Shown: piece after piece, positions 1-14,900 of the stretch
How positions within the stretch are numbered: the first letter of the stretch is position 1
Layout of the letters: each line of letters begins with the position of its first letter
From: Acanthaster planci
Taxonomy: Eukaryota > Echinodermata > Asteroidea > Valvatida > Acanthasteridae
DNA: 64,000 nucleotides
NCBI RefSeq assembly: GCF_001949145.1
Contig: NW_019091404.1
Coordinates: 839,047-903,046, forward strand
Direction of reading: 5' to 3'
The notes under the pieces: model-generated
Told to the model about the DNA's origin: nothing
Seen by the model: the letters and a program-made list of their open reading frames with translations, nothing else
Database searches by the model: none
Made by a program: the position numbers and the translations under genes

Positions 1-2901
1 CGATCCCTCTGAATGTCCGGATGCAGAGAAACATAAACCTCAACAGGGAAAAGCCAGCACGCAATGACACATTTACAGTTCCCATGTAAGAAGTACAAGA
101 TATTCAGTGTGTCAAAAATTTCATCCATATCAACTTTAGAGGGCACGCGTATTATCCGTGGCATTTCCTCATTGGGTACTTCTTTGTATTTCAAAGATGG
201 ATTTGCACCGGGGAGATGTAAATTAATTTTGGATTTTTGCCCTGCCCGACGTGTATTTGACACTGTACACTCAGTGTATGCCCCCAAAGGCTTGTGAAAA
301 AAGCGTTCTCGGGTGGGACTCGAACCCACGACCTCCTGCTTACTAGAACAGACGTGGATACTTCTTGTTCCTGTTCACTTGCTATTTTCTGTAGGAACGG
401 TAACAGTGCAACAACGGGTGGGCCAGTCAATCTACCTGAACTTCCCTCTGGCTGAAATGGTATTTGCTTACGCATTCAATCTTCCACGCATCGTCTGGTT
501 ACGGTGGGTTACCCGCATAAATTTACATTAACAGCAAGGCCATGCCAAATGAAGCTTAGGCTAGTACTGATAAACAGACTTCTCAATTACTGGGAAAGTC
601 ACACTGCAGATGACCTTTAAGAGAGGCCGACTGGCAGCATTATTCAGTTTCTGCACGCTGCATGGGTCGGCCAGAGTCGAATAGTTTAGCAATTACATAT
701 GCGCAGGCAACGGGCCAAACTGTCACTTTCTCTATAAAGAGTGCATTCCATTTTTGTTTGACTTCTTTTCTGGGGGGGGGACCACAATCCTGTGAAAATC
801 TAATGGTTTGAATTATTCATTGTCCCTTGTGTGAATTTTCAATTCAAAGAACGATCTCCCTTGGGGTATAACAGGATTTGCAACACATCCCCTGTGATTT
901 GAGTTGACTTTTTAGTAGCGTGAATATTAACATAATTTTGCATTTGTAAAGTTGACTGCACCATAAATCCATGCAAATGGCTGCTGCAATGCCAGAATTG
1001 CAAGACTGAACGAGCTAACAGCAGCGCGCTGCTGTTGACTGCATGTGAAACGGGGTCATAGTTAATTTCCAAAAATTAACAAATACACCACTTTAACTGC
1101 TTACACGTAGATGAAGTGAGATGTCCTGGTACGGTTTTGAACGCAATAATGCTGGTTAAACTCAAAAATTTGTGGCCTCCACATGCACTGTACATTACTA
1201 ATGGCATTTTCTTCATGGGAAAATCATTTAGCAGGTCGCCCAGAGAGTATGTCTCCTGCTAGACCGTGCCAGCACTTGGACTATTTTGAGGATGTTTTTC
1301 TTGGTATTTCCACTGTGGAGTGCCAACCGGGGCAGTTGGGGGGTTAACACCAAATATGGTCGCGGGGGACCTGCAGCTTTTGTACCGGAGAGAAATCTAC
1401 GGTCATTACGCAGTTGGGCCATCTGGCGGAGAACTGCACCCAGTCAGTACCTGGGTAATTTTAGATTCAAACCGAATGACACATGGTGGATGCTTGTGTG
1501 ACCGAGGTCAACACAAGGGGAGTGTTCCAAATTACCAGTGAGTACAGATCTGACCCCGTTAAAGCAGAACGGTGGGGGAAGACTGGGTACATCAGGCCCA
1601 TGGTAATGCTGAAGGGGACACAGTGCTGGCATGATTGCATATCTAATTCTCTCCCGCCATTCCAACGCATAATGGAGCGACTTCTCCAGTTTCTTAATGT
1701 GGCATTTTTTTCCCCCAATAAACTTTATTTTGTACATGTGGTCAAGATTTCTGAAAGCACATATGAGGCATACACTGCGCCGTGATTTTGACGAGAATAC
1801 ATTCAACTTTGTTCTTGTTTCCAAAGCAGGTACACCTGCAGCTGATACAATGACATACGAAGGAAACTTAATATGATTGAGATGTCTTCCGTATGGTGTC
1901 ATCTTACGTGTCAGCATTTCTTTGATTTTCATTGAAAGCTGAAGAAATGCATGCATGCACATGTACACCTGTTTTTTTTTTATTTTTTCCCTGCTTTTCA
2001 ATTAAGAATGGCAGACTGTATACACAAAAACCCTGATACCGGTATACATATGTACAAAAGAAAGTGGCTTAACTACTTCAATATTTCACCATGGCTACCA
2101 ACGCCAAACAGCAAAGTGCAGCGCACAGAACCAGTGTGCTCGACAGCAATTTCAAAGACGGTCCCGTAAAATTTTGTCTTAAATTACCTCCTTCTGTTTT
2201 TAACCCTCTGGCAAAGGCCAAGGGTCCCCCTCCCCTCTTCTCTTCCCCAAGGACAAAGGAAGATCAGAGGGAAGTACTCCATTAGGTCCCATGGATGTAC
2301 CAGAAAAGGAACAGGCAGAGGAACCCGGCTGGCCATGGCTGGACTTTGAAACATTAACAGGGGGACCCCGTAGGGAATTGGTAGTGAATATAGCCTGACA
2401 GGATGTGCACTGGCTTTGGGGGAGGTTGAGGCCTGAAGTTTTTGATGATTGTATGACCCAGACTTTTCATCTCTGACGGGGTCTTGGCTGACTCAGGGTG
2501 ATCAGGGCCTTAAGCTTATAGCCCACAAGTAACAGGTTATGACCCCCCCCCTAAAAATGGAGCTTTGGCAGAGTTGACAAACAGACAAGCCTGACTTTGA
2601 TGGAAGACAAGCAGCTTCTGTTCCCAGACACCGGGAGTGTCTGGACGGCTGGTAACACATGCATCAACTGGAAATGCAAGAAGACCCAAACTGCTGGCTT
2701 CCGCAGATGTACCCTGAAGTTTCAGCCAGAGTTTTAATAATCCTAATGTTTTAATTTGAGAACCATAGACCAGCCAGCACATGCAGGCAGATCAGATGCT
2801 ACATTAAACCTTGGCTCTGTGTCAACAACAAACAGCAACAAATGCATAAATGCGCAAACCAGCAGGGCATTCTATGTGGCTGGGATAAACGTGTATCTCA
2901 C
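1..2901 (-). other. SPEN intron 5 (partial)
   Basis: Non-coding sequence downstream of SPEN exon 5. It holds the tRNA-like element at 303-400, homopolymer runs (G at 772-780, C at 2543-2551) and no exon I can recognise. RRM3 residues expected next in SPEN were not found on the minus strand. Confidence 0.8.
297..400 (-). repeat. tRNA-like pol III element with T6 terminator
   Basis: On the minus strand a B-box core GGTTCGAGTCC sits in a 5-bp TPsiC-type stem (GTGGG/CCCAC). It is followed by CGAGAACGC and directly by TTTTTT (297-302), a pol III terminator. About 55 bases upstream is an A-box-like TAGCAAGTG, and CGTTC near 396-400 can pair with GAACG at the 3' end. The span of about 98 nt and the poor D-arm fit a tRNA pseudogene or tRNA-derived SINE head better than a working tRNA. 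Confidence 0.4.
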
Positions 2902-2990
2902 CTGGTCCATCCCAGATCGATAGTTTCATTTCACAGCCAAAGAAGAGTTTGCCCTTGGAGGCTGCCAGAGCCTTCTCCATGTCTTCCGTT
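2902..2990 (-). CDS. SPEN: SPEN coding exon 5 (end of RRM2)
   Basis: This 89-nt exon has acceptor TTTTGCAG and donor GTGAGA. It encodes TEDMEKALAASKGKLFFG, then CEMKLSIWDGP and one base, ending in phase 1. It aligns with vertebrate EDQEKALTASKGKLFFGMQI. It is the last SPEN exon in the window; the next (RRM3) was not found between 1 and 2901. Confidence 0.94.
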
Positions 2991-5900
2991 CTGCAAAATG
3001 ACCGACAGGAGGGGAAAAAAAATAGAGTTGAAAACAGGATTCTAGACTGGTATCTTCACCAGACTTCACACTCTGACTTAAAAGAGAAACTGAAACTGGT
3101 GATGACACAAACAGGCTTCAAAGGTGACGTTACTGTGACCAATGTCTTTGTTTCACTCAGTGTACCTAACTCTTTCAATTCCAATGTACAAATACACAAG
3201 ATTACTACCACACCACAAATTTCTTTTCATACCCATTCCAACTCACATTTTGGGGCTTTTTTCCCTTCTCCAATTAAGGCAATAGAGAAACCCACGGCAA
3301 AACTTGCAATTTCCCACATCTTCACAAATGATGTCTCATCTCCATTGAGAAATCCTCAAAAACTTGACAACTGGTGAATTTTGGTTTGAGAACATTTGAG
3401 GTCTCCACAACTACTTTCTAAACGGGCTTCTTTTCTGAACAAAGCCTGATCTCGCCAATATCTCCCAAAACAGTTTGCGTCCAGAACTGTCTGTGACAGT
3501 TTCCCATCATGACAAACAATCTCTGTACATTAAGAGACCATAGAGGCATGCTCTTCAATCACATTAGTATGACATTTGATTTGAAAAATAAATGGGTCAA
3601 AACCAGTTTCTGAGAGCACTAAACAAAAAAATTGAAAAACGGACAGTAGAAGTGGGGTCGATACATCAGTGGGAATTCAGCATTCGGCATGGTATGCAGT
3701 CTGGCTGGCATTTAGCGTTGCATGCTTCACCGCTCCAAAGCCAATGCGCTTCATTTTTTATCGTTTCGCCACCGTTCCCCCCCCAAAAGAATATATGCAA
3801 CTGGGGCAAGGTTATTAATTCGTGCAGAACGATACAAACAAGTGATGGGGACCGCTGTCCAGGGTAGCGGTGGATGGGAGGGGGGGGTGTTACAAGGGGC
3901 AGACGGTTCGGTTTGATTTAATTACGTCAGCCCACGTATCCCATCAACCACTCTCATTGCGGCATTTTCAAGACGGACTTGGGTTGTCAGGGAGAGTTTG
4001 GGGGAGGAATTGGATGGCAGAGAAACAGAGTGACGAGCAGAGAAAATGGGCACAGGATTGAAATCCATTTGAGTGGTAATGGTGTCAGCAGACTGTGTTT
4101 TTTGGTTTTGTTTTGTCACGAACAGGGTCAAGAAACGTTTAGAGAGAGGAATCTGGGGCAAGGCATTTATCAAACTTCACCTGTATTTTCTCTGCAGAGA
4201 CAAGTGCATCTGAAAGGGACTGAGAGGTCTATTTTTCACGTGACGTAACACGAAAGGCAAAGGAGTGTCAGGAAGCATACCATGTCTGTGCAGGCACATG
4301 CATTTTGGAATCTGTGTATTTCTATTGACAATGTCACGCAAGGTAAACTGTTGAGACACTTCGCAGGCGCGAGTGTTTCCGTGCGCATCTGTGGAAGATC
4401 GTCAAAAATCATCTTCAATTTGTCGGCTCCACTTTGGAACTGAAAGAAACAGCTTCATTTCTTCTACAACGCTCCACATTTATGGATTTGGTAACAGATT
4501 TCTTGGCATCATTCTAGCCTCTAATGAGACACTGGTGAACAAAAGTATTCCAAAGGCACATCACCTGAAACTGGGAAATAACTTGAATAGACAGATTTAA
4601 CAACTGATAGAGTGGGGTATCCTGTATACCATGCGGTACTGGGGCAGTGAGTGTGCAATATTTAGGGGAGTGCAGTTTAAAGAAATTAATCGGTAATTAC
4701 CACGTAAAATGTTCAGGCGGCTCATCGTGCGCGAACCAACAAGCAAGCAAAATTTTGTTACTTCATCCCTTTGTCCTTGAGTGAAAACCGGGTGAACTTG
4801 TGCTGCAGAAAAACCTAGGATTTTTGTTTCGTTTGGGGCTTTTGTTTATGGTTTGCCGTTTTCTTCTTTCTTCATTTTAGCTGAGCAGTGATGCACTACA
4901 GGAAACCCACTCCCCCCCTTTTTTCCCCCATGCAGCCAATTAGCAGGGCAGAATAAGACTGAAATAAGCCAAGACGGATGGCATGACGTACGGGGCCCAT
5001 TCTGCAGGAGAGGCACGCACTGGGCATTATAATGAGGGAGCTGACGCACGGAGTTTCAGGCCACAGTCTCCTGCCCAGAAACTCAATTAGTATTCCCCCG
5101 TTTTGAAGGGGCAGGCCGAGAGGGTCGATTGGTAGATAAAAAGCAGGCAGGATGTGTTTGTTTAGCACAGCAGAGAGGGGACAGGATTTCGTGTATTTAG
5201 ATCTCTGTTCTGAACTTGATCCAAGGATGACAGCAAGCCATACATTGTCATGTACATTGGACACATTGCATAGGAAGTTTCACAGTTTATGTGAATTCAT
5301 CGTGACCAAGGCATCAGAACAATATGTGTCAACTGGTGCTAAAACTCTAAAAGCACAACATGAATAGAATGCACATACATGTACCATCGACTTCTGAGTC
5401 ATCCTGATGCTTCATTTCAAGGCAATGGTATTTGCTTACTGCTTAGAAATATATCAAATATCAGTCTTGTCTGATAAGCAATTTTGTGGGTTAGATGCAG
5501 ATTGTATTTATGGCAGACACTACGGTGTACGTTTTAGACGCAACAGACATCTGTCGAGTACATGTACATGTAGGTATGGAAGTAGACAGATGTCCACAGA
5601 ATGTACAACATGGGAGGGGGGAAGCAACTTTTAAAGTTGGGGACTTTTTCCCTAATCTGGTTCAGGAAACCCAGTTCAGACTTCATTCAAGGTTTCCTGT
5701 GAAAGCCTGTGACAATGGCTGGCAATGTGTGAACCTTCCTAGATCTGAGACCCTCTGAGCTGAGGTAACGGAAGGTGGAGTTGCTCCCTTACAGTAATTG
5801 ACAATGTGTTCTGGGTGTCTGGCAAGACCAGTGCTGTTTTCAGCGACATGAACGTTTAAATGCATGTACCTACATGTGCGTCTGATTCTCCATCCATTCA

Positions 5901-8900
5901 GACCTCTTTTCAATCCGCATAAAAAATATTATATGGAACTGTGCTACTCGACTCGGACAAGAAAACTTGCAGTCCAACAAAGTTCGGGTAGCTTTTAGGA
6001 CACTTCATACTTTAACAAAATTGTGATGTCAGCTCAAATATTCATGGTGCAAATTTACAAAAGTCTAACCCATTTCAACTCGAAATATTTTTTCACAATA
6101 GATGTTTCATGACATCAGATTCCCCAAGCTTTCATATTTACCTGAAGCACTGACCTTTAGGGTAACAAAATAATATAGTGCAATACAGGCATTCTATGTC
6201 TTGTTAGTATTTATGACATAACTTGTGTTCATTCTTCATTGAACATAATTCGATGGGGGAGGGGGGACTTTACCTCTTGAAAAACACGATGCCTGCTCTG
6301 TCGTCACCCGTGCCATGGACTGTTACCGCGGTGACCTGGCCGTACTTCTTGAACTCGTGAAACAAACCATCCTTGATGCTTGTGTCTATCAAGACCAGGG
6401 TACAAAACATTTTTTTTCGTATCAGAAGTTGTACTTCACAGCGTCAAGAGCCAATCCAATTTCATTTCAATGCTAACATGCTGCACTCTTACCACAGTGC
6501 AGATGGGGAACACAAGCGTTTACTTAATCATGGTCCACTCGCACCTTGACAACTCTCAGGGTTGGACATGTGTCAAACCTAGGGATTTTTTCCCTCTCCA
6601 TCCCTTTTCGCCTTACTGAACTTCACAACAATGATCAGAGCAATGAACTCTTCAGTTTGAATGGTTCGAAATTTGTGATTCAAATTGGGAATTATCTAAT
6701 TTGGATTGATCAGATCCTGACAAGGGTTACATGCAGTTCCGATGTCAAGCGGGATGCTTCCTATGTATTTCAATTTCGAACACATTCAAAACATCTCATG
6801 TCTTTCCCCTTAAAAGCTCCAATGCACAAATTTTAGGCAGAAAAAGGATCCACACAGATCATAATCTCAGAATGGGTTTGACAATTTTTAGCCATAGTCC
6901 CTTCTCAAAAATGCTGTGTGAACACATCATTCCCAATTAGGCTGGAGAAGTCTGACCACTGGCAGCAACCCAAGGGGACACCTTGGGCAGGGATTCAGTA
7001 GTCCAGTTGAACCATGGTTGGACTGGCACAGATACGAACACTGGGAAAAAGGGCTCTTCTGGACTGCACGTGTTTAATTAAAAAGTCCCCTCCAGCTGAC
7101 ACCGGGCCAATGGAAAACACCTGTGACCAACCAACCAACAAGGTGGCATGTATGGCCAAAAGTGGCGTCAGACTTTTAACACTTGGTCAAATACAGTGGC
7201 TTGTGTCAGTTGGCTGGAATAGTTGGGACAACATACACTGGAAGTTTTGGCTCAGCTACTAGACAACAAAAGGAAGCCTACTGGAAGGGAACATGTGACT
7301 AACCAAATCCAGCAAAATGAAGCCCAAAGACTCGTTTTCAATAAAGGTTTTCTCGTGGAATAGAACAGACATTATATGGAGCTCTTTGATTTGATTGATG
7401 CAGGTGGCATTCCAGTTCATTAATATGAGGAAGAAAGACGTAATGAACTCTTAAATTCACAGTGATTGGCATTGATTTCCAATGAGCGACATTTGTTTAG
7501 GCTCTAGACTTCAAAGGAGCCTCTACCGATATTAGGCTCATGCCAATGGGCTGGGTCACACATGCGTGCCAACGAATTTCCGTCAAAGGAATTGAAGATC
7601 TGCGAGCTGAGACTACAGACCGAATTGAGTAAAAAAAAAAAAGAACCTTCCAATCTCCCGCTTTCAAAAAATAAAGAGACGAGTGTAAATGTACAACAGG
7701 CTATGAGACCAAGACATCGAAGTGAATTCGCCGTATCAGTAAATAGCTCATGTTGAGTATTCTAAAGTGAACCCCCCCCGGGCCATCATCCTTCGATTCA
7801 TCCCTAAGTAATTTTCCATTTCTTTACAAGAACAGCAACTCCCAGTCATGTGACACAGCCTCTGTTAGCCATCTACGCTGTGCACGTAATGGTACAATAC
7901 ACGTTTGCAACGCGTTGGCCAATCACAATGCGCAAAATCTGTCGACCCAATGTGCACTTGGAGAGGGTCAACAAATTTTGAGCGCTGTGATTGGCCGACG
8001 CATTGCAAACTCTGGGTGGCGCACTATTGTGAATCGCCCTTATTTTTATCACTGTCGGCTTGTGTGTATGACGAAAAAATAATACGGGAGGGTTCCCCCT
8101 TTATAAAAACCACCCAAGGGAAGCCCTTCCCTCTCTTCCAAGCATACACACATTCACCAATTGTGACAGAAAATACCACAAGACCCATTTCCTGGATGTC
8201 AAACGCAGGAATATTTCTGTGACGTTGCCGCTTTGCTCCAAAAGATCCATTCAAAGCAATTTGATATGTATCCTGAGCCCAAGTGGAAGACGGTACTGAT
8301 GACAGCTAGTAAAATGATTGTGGCGGGTATCAACCAGTGGATTTAGGGAAGACTTCCGTAAAGGTTGAGGCTTGAACTGAACCGACACTGGCTCAAGCAC
8401 TGCCAAGACGGATGGACAACTTTTACATGTGTATCTTCCAGGCAACATAAGGGTAAATCCAGGCTCTGTGCATTTTTTTTATATTCCACATGGTTCGGCA
8501 GTGATACATTCCACATTATTAAACTCCTAGACACGTACCGCTGGATCTAGTTGGCAAGTTCCTAACGCACAGCCCGGCGGCGTTCTTGGAGCCCGCCGAG
8601 CTGAGTGTGTTCTCCGTGTTGCGGCTCTCTCGGTCGCTCTCTTTGCTTCGCGACCGCCGCTCCCAGTTCTCCTCACTGGCCACTGCCCCCTGCGAGGCGC
8701 TGCTGTTTGAGTCCGAGCTCCGGCTGCGGCTACGGCTGTGGGAGTGGCTCGGTGAGCGGCTCAGGCTTCGCGAACGGGGCGCTGAGCCCGAATGCGGCGA
8801 CCGGTTTGCGGCGGCGGCAACCACAGCAACTGCGGCAGCAGTCTTGGCCGAGCCCGCTCGGCAGGCAGGCTTGCGTCGCCGGCTCCGCCCCTTGCGTGAG

Positions 8901-11900
8901 CCCCCAGAGTCTGAGTATGAGTCAGCATCCACCCTTGCGGTGGCAAACTGGTCCCTCAGGAAACGGTAATCCTGGTCCGATTGCTGGGTTGAGGGCAGCG
9001 GTTGGGGTGGGTCAAAGTTCGTCTCGCCGGTCCCCCGTGAGCTGCTGGAATGTTGGTAGTAGTTGGTGCCACGATTGTACGTTCGATCGCGTGGCCGATC
9101 GCGATATGACACAGGTAAACTTTCCTCCTCATGGTATGATCCCGAGTCCCTTCCGTAATGTCTATCGTATCCACGGCTGCCATATTCATAATTTGATCCC
9201 GGATGATCATATCTGTCATCTAGTGATCTGAAAAATAAGAAAAAAGAAAATTCAATCAAATGCTGCAGGAAGTCATTAAAACAAATTTAACAGGATATTA
9301 AGAAAACTGCTCGGGTAAGTTAATCTTGTAGTGGCATGCTTTGCGATTAATTTGAACAACTGTAACAAAGTCACACAAGCCATTAATTTAATCCAATATT
9401 TGGCTATTGACATCCAGTACAGCAGAGTTCATTTTAAAGAATTCTACAAATTTTCCGTAGCCATAAAAAAACAATTTTTGTTCTTGCACAATGCAATGTT
9501 TCCTGCAGGAGTTATTTAAAATAATCAACCAAAATCACAAATATTGACACATGTACATGTATGTGCATTTTTACTTAAATTTTGACTTCTTTCAGAAAGC
9601 ATTTCTTCCCACTTTCCTCAGCAAGCTCGGAACTGATTCAACAAACTCACCCAAATCCACTTTACAACATGTCAAAATTCGACTGGAACTATCATTACTT
9701 TAAAACATGTTTTCAGTTGAACTTGTCATTTTCAGCTATCACACTTGGAAGTATCCTACCGACGGCGCCCTTTAACAGTTGAATTCTGGGCAAGGGCACT
9801 TACTGGCTCCCCTTGTTTATCCACCGAGTAATGGCAGGCAAAGGTTTATTACGTTCTGGAATATTCTGGTTGGAGGCTGTACCTCCCTTATTGCATTTTC
9901 AATCACCGCGTCACCTTCAATTTAGACACCGTAATTAAAATCCTTGTCTGGAGCACCATGGGGGGGGGAGGTTTTAAGAGGATGAGCACAGGCAATCTTG
10001 CAATTTTATTGATTCAAAAACTTTTCTTTCTTTCTTTCTTTTAAATCAGGTTTGGAACTCGCAAACCTGGGGGACCGGCAGGTGTGTTTTTTTGTCCTTT
10101 CTGCCATGAAAGCATAACATAATCTGCAGGGACAAAGTAAGGGAGATAATGCAATGTGACTGCAGACTAGGGACAACTTTGGGTGGTAGACACTGTGGGC
10201 ATTTTCTTTCCAAAAAGGACCTTTCATCAAACTAGCATGGGCATTTTCTGGCAAGATTTTATTAGCTATGCAAATGATTAGCAATGCTCATCTACATGTA
10301 TATGTTTATTACACGGACACTGGCCTTATAAGCCATGTTCCGAATTGCAAGCTGGTACGAGCATATGAATATGGTATGAGCATGCTTGAATAAACATGAA
10401 CAGTCGTGAGGGTTTTGTAAATCTTAAGGGCATTAATGTACTGCACACTACTTTCGGGTTTGCACAGCAGAGTGACCTATTCAGGTGTACTGTGCATGTA
10501 TGTACAATAAATGCTGACACAGGAATGTTTTTAAAAATGTAAATTCAGAGTTAAAAAGTTAGTTGAATGTTTCGCATTGTGATTATTATATCATGGATAA
10601 AATTACATTTCCATTTTTTTTACATGTAAAGATTCACTCTAAGGAAACAGGGCTAAAGGTTGACAGAGTTCAAACTCAAATGTAAAGTGTATGATGACTT
10701 TCTCTTGAGAAGTTTTCTGATTGGGTGATCCACACTGGAATCATGGAATATACCACTGTAAGAACCTTTGACATTTCCAACAGGCTGGTGGACAGCTAGG
10801 CCCAATATAGGACAATCCGGCCTCCCCACCACAAATTGTTGGCAATGCCAAAAAAGTGCTTCTCATGGGCAAGGCCTGGTTTGCCAATCCACTCAGGGGA
10901 AATTGTACAAAGCCTACAGATCAATCAGAAAAGCCTTCCCAACCAACCCTGATGCCCTGTCTAACCGAGCCAGTGTCACTTGAAACCAACTTCATTACTG
11001 AGATTTTTATGGGGGGGGGGACAAACCATATCTTTCTCCAGAAAACCTCTTGGGGCAAGGTTCCAGCCTCCACACCTCTTGCATTCTGAACTCACAGGGA
11101 ATCCAGGTTCAGACTTCGGGAACCTTGGACCGATGGGACCAATCCTTCAAATCCGATTATGCTTCACTTTCAGACTTCTCCTCCCAGTGCTTGCTAATTA
11201 ATTGGGTCTCAACACAATCATGCCGCAAAGCTAGACATGATTTTGTGTTTGCACAGGGGCACTTTAAAAAATCTATTCCTCTTTCAAAAGGTTGGTCTAT
11301 GTTTTTAAACACAAAAAAACAAACAAAAAGCATATCAAAACATCCTGGTAAAATGTTTAGGCTGATGAAAATGTTTAGGCTTAAAATTTGGCTTGTTGCT
11401 TTGCAGTCATCGAAGAATCACAGAACTGTGAATCATGACACGCATAACTTCTTTTGGAAGCATGCACAACTGAACATACATAAATCTTCACAAAGGTTTC
11501 TTTGTACCGATAAATAAAAATCAGCCTTCCTGCAGTCTTCCTGCAGCAAACCTCGTCTTTTCGCCGATTGTGTTCGGCATGACATATCGGGTCTGTTTTC
11601 ACTTCGGTTTTCTGATGACCTATCACTTTCTGAAGTCACATGGTTACCGGAAGAAGTCAGCGATTGGAATGTCCATGAATGGGTACTCAGTAGCAGTTGG
11701 GATGCATCAACATGACAACAGGAACTGTCGGATGATTTTGAAGGATTGAGGGAGTGGGCACCCCTCAGAGAAGCATGTTTAAGAACTATAGGTGGATTTG
11801 GGAGGAGTGAGCAGGAATACAATTTTTTTTTCGTGGATAATTGGAAGTATTGGGGATGGTGACAAGCAAAAAGGCCTAGGCGATTAGCGTTCCACCAAGA

Positions 11901-14900
11901 CAATTCCACGTAAAAATGAACTTTCTCCAAGAAGATGCAATGTAATGATCTGGACAGAAAAAAATTTTGAAGCAAGCACTGCTGAAAATAAACAACAAGG
12001 GTGAATATATATAAAAACATAGGGAATATGCCATTTACCCTAACACTCCATAGGCCTAATACTAAAAACTACTGCTTCGTAGTAAAATGTAGCATACAGC
12101 GGTGTCACTTGTATGAGGACATGACCTTATTGTTCTCTGAAGCCATAAAATACGGTAAGACAACATACCATTCAGTGCGGTGGCACTATGAAATACATGA
12201 CTTCATTGTTCTCTGTAAAAATAACAATGGAAGAGCCCCAGCCAGAAATAGTAATCTGTAGCGCTAGGTCCTTCAGGCACATACTACGACGACGTAGTAG
12301 TTTGTAGTACTGAGTCCTATAAGGCCAAATGATATGCCACACTCTGAAAACAACCTAGTCCAAATGTGGACTGATTTGCCTAGTTGTTCAACATTGACTA
12401 CGGATTCAGTCAAACACCGGCGCTACGTTGGCAAATCATGCTTTCTGACAAGATTCCTATTCGATGCCTTTGAAATATCAATGAACTGACTAAAAAAATC
12501 TAGTCAGGTTGACTACTTCCCAGTTGCACGCAGCTGACCCTGAAGACTTGGTCAAATTTTACTGAATTCTAGTCTGAATTCTAGTCTAATAGAATTCTAC
12601 TGATCCTTTTTAGAGAGCAGGCAGTTAGGGTTAAACAGGTTACTGCTAGTTACATACAAAACACAATGACATCTGTTTATAAACGTACCCCTGCAGGGCC
12701 TGCATAAGGGGGTCAAATAAACAAGAGGCTGGGTGTGAATAATTGTATAGAATCCACAGATTTACCACTGATGGGCTTTATACATTTAGGAAGGTTTATT
12801 AGCTTTCCACCTGTGATACATCCACCACATGCATTCAACATGGGTTTATATTTTGCCGGTATTATCCTGGACAATGCAAAAAACACACATGTGCAACCCG
12901 GCCCTATCATTTACAGCATTACGCATTCCTCTTCTACATCTACATGGAGCTACTGTACTGTACTCTACAAGTCTTGCTATGCAAAGCAGGATGCTACGTG
13001 CAGATTGTACATAAGTGACCCACTCTGCAAAAATAACTCACACGTCACCAGAGCCACTTCTGGGTTAAAGGCCTTTGAAAGAATCTTGCACAGTGTTTAA
13101 AGCAATACAAATTCTCCACATTTTAACATCTACACAACGTCCATTTTCATCGTACCGTACTGAGTGTGACACATCCAAGCAAAGAGCTCAGATTCCTCAA
13201 TCTAATACAAAGTCAAACTCAAACGTGGCTCCGGTGACAAGAGACTCACTTTTTGTTGCGGGTCGCATATACATGTACATGTTCAAAGAAGCTTGTTTCT
13301 GTATTCTAATTTCTATAACGAGAAGAGTTAATCCTCCTTTTCCTTATCACTAGCAAATATTCTAATACCTTGCTACCAATCTAAAAGCCTGTCCCTATCA
13401 AGCTCTGGCCTATTTCATGTCCACACACCCACCCCCACACAAACACTCCTTTTTCCCTTGGTTAATGCATGACAGTGCACGGTGCATCTCATTATAATGC
13501 ACTAGTTCCACGCCGACAATCGCTCGCTTCCCGGGTCGGCCACAATATAATCAATAGGCATGTGCGTCAGCAGGCATCATGTGATGTTTACACACGGCGG
13601 AGGGTTTATAAATAATCTTGACGCTGTGGTGTGGCTGGTGCATGCAGTTGTCCGTATGAGGGGACGGGGGCTTTCTATCATAATTGGAAATCTAATCTAC
13701 CCTGTAATTTTCCATCTGAGCAATTGGGGGACAGCGTCATGTTATTTTCATGTCCAGAAATATTGAGGATCTTTTCTTCAGTCAGTGAAGCATGCAGAAA
13801 CATGAATATTTGAGAGAGAGAAAAAAAAATGAACTTGCAATCAATCAAAATGCTTTGAAATTGTGTTGAAAAGAAAGAAATTTAAATGTGAGTAGCAAAG
13901 TTGCTGAATGCTACATACACAATGTACACATATACAGCAAGTGCAAAGCACATGTACTGTATTCGTGCTGAGATGTACTAGTTAAAAAGTACATATTCAG
14001 GTATTAAATGTGAACTTCCTTTGTGTAACATTTTTTTAAATAAGTACTGACTTGACATGTAGTACTAGTCCATCATGTACAGTGCGTATAACGCAGCTTC
14101 AGTTGACTTCAATCACTAAGTGCAAAAGTTGCTTGACAACTTCAATGTACAGTGCATGTATTTCATTTCTCAAAGCTTGGTAGCATTTTGTGTATGATAT
14201 TAATTTCCGATGGAGGCCAATTGTAACAGAAATGTAACACATACAGCAGAAAGAGTTTACTCTTGTATTACATTAAACAATTTTTTTTCACTCCCTCTGT
14301 CTTTCGACAATGTTATTTTTAACATAAAAATTGTCTTGGTTCAAGCAGGTTAGGCATGATACGGTTCGGTAATAGTCCTGTCAGTCTATTTCCAGAGACT
14401 GATCACTGCAAATGCTCCCAAAACAAATAATTCGTATTTCCTTTACAAGTTGAAACTTTTTTAGAACCCTTCTCCGTCATTGCTCCTGGTATCGCCACCT
14501 TCCTTGCTCTTTGCCGACCTTACAAATCAGCCGATCACGCTGTCACGGGGGTATGCGGGTACCGTTGTGTGCGTGCCAAGATGGGAAGATGAAAACAACA
14601 TTGATTGGACTCTGGATACGCCAAGCATACACACAGCTGTCGGACTGGCCCGAATGAGATCTGCATTTGTGCACTGCTCGTCTGCACAAATATGACACGC
14701 GCTATTAAATGTACACGGGGCGGGAGGTTGGAGAGAAAAAAGGCCATGTGGTTCAAAACTAGACAGCAGTATCGACACACTGCCCTACTTTTAAAAACGC
14801 AGATGACATTTGATGAACCCAACAGAGGGGAAATATCGGTCTGCTTGTTATACTCTTGAAAATATAACGCATTCATCCTCTTTTTGCCTGTGTTCAACTT

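Noticed and set aside
303-400. A functional tRNA gene
   Set aside because: The B box and terminator are good but the acceptor and D arms do not fold properly and the length is about 98 nt. It is kept only as a tRNA-like element.
8586-9231. Plus-strand open frames of 127 and 208 codons over 8586-9231
   Set aside because: They are shadows of the GC-rich SPEN exon 3 on the minus strand, which has splice sites, correct phases and RRM2 homology.
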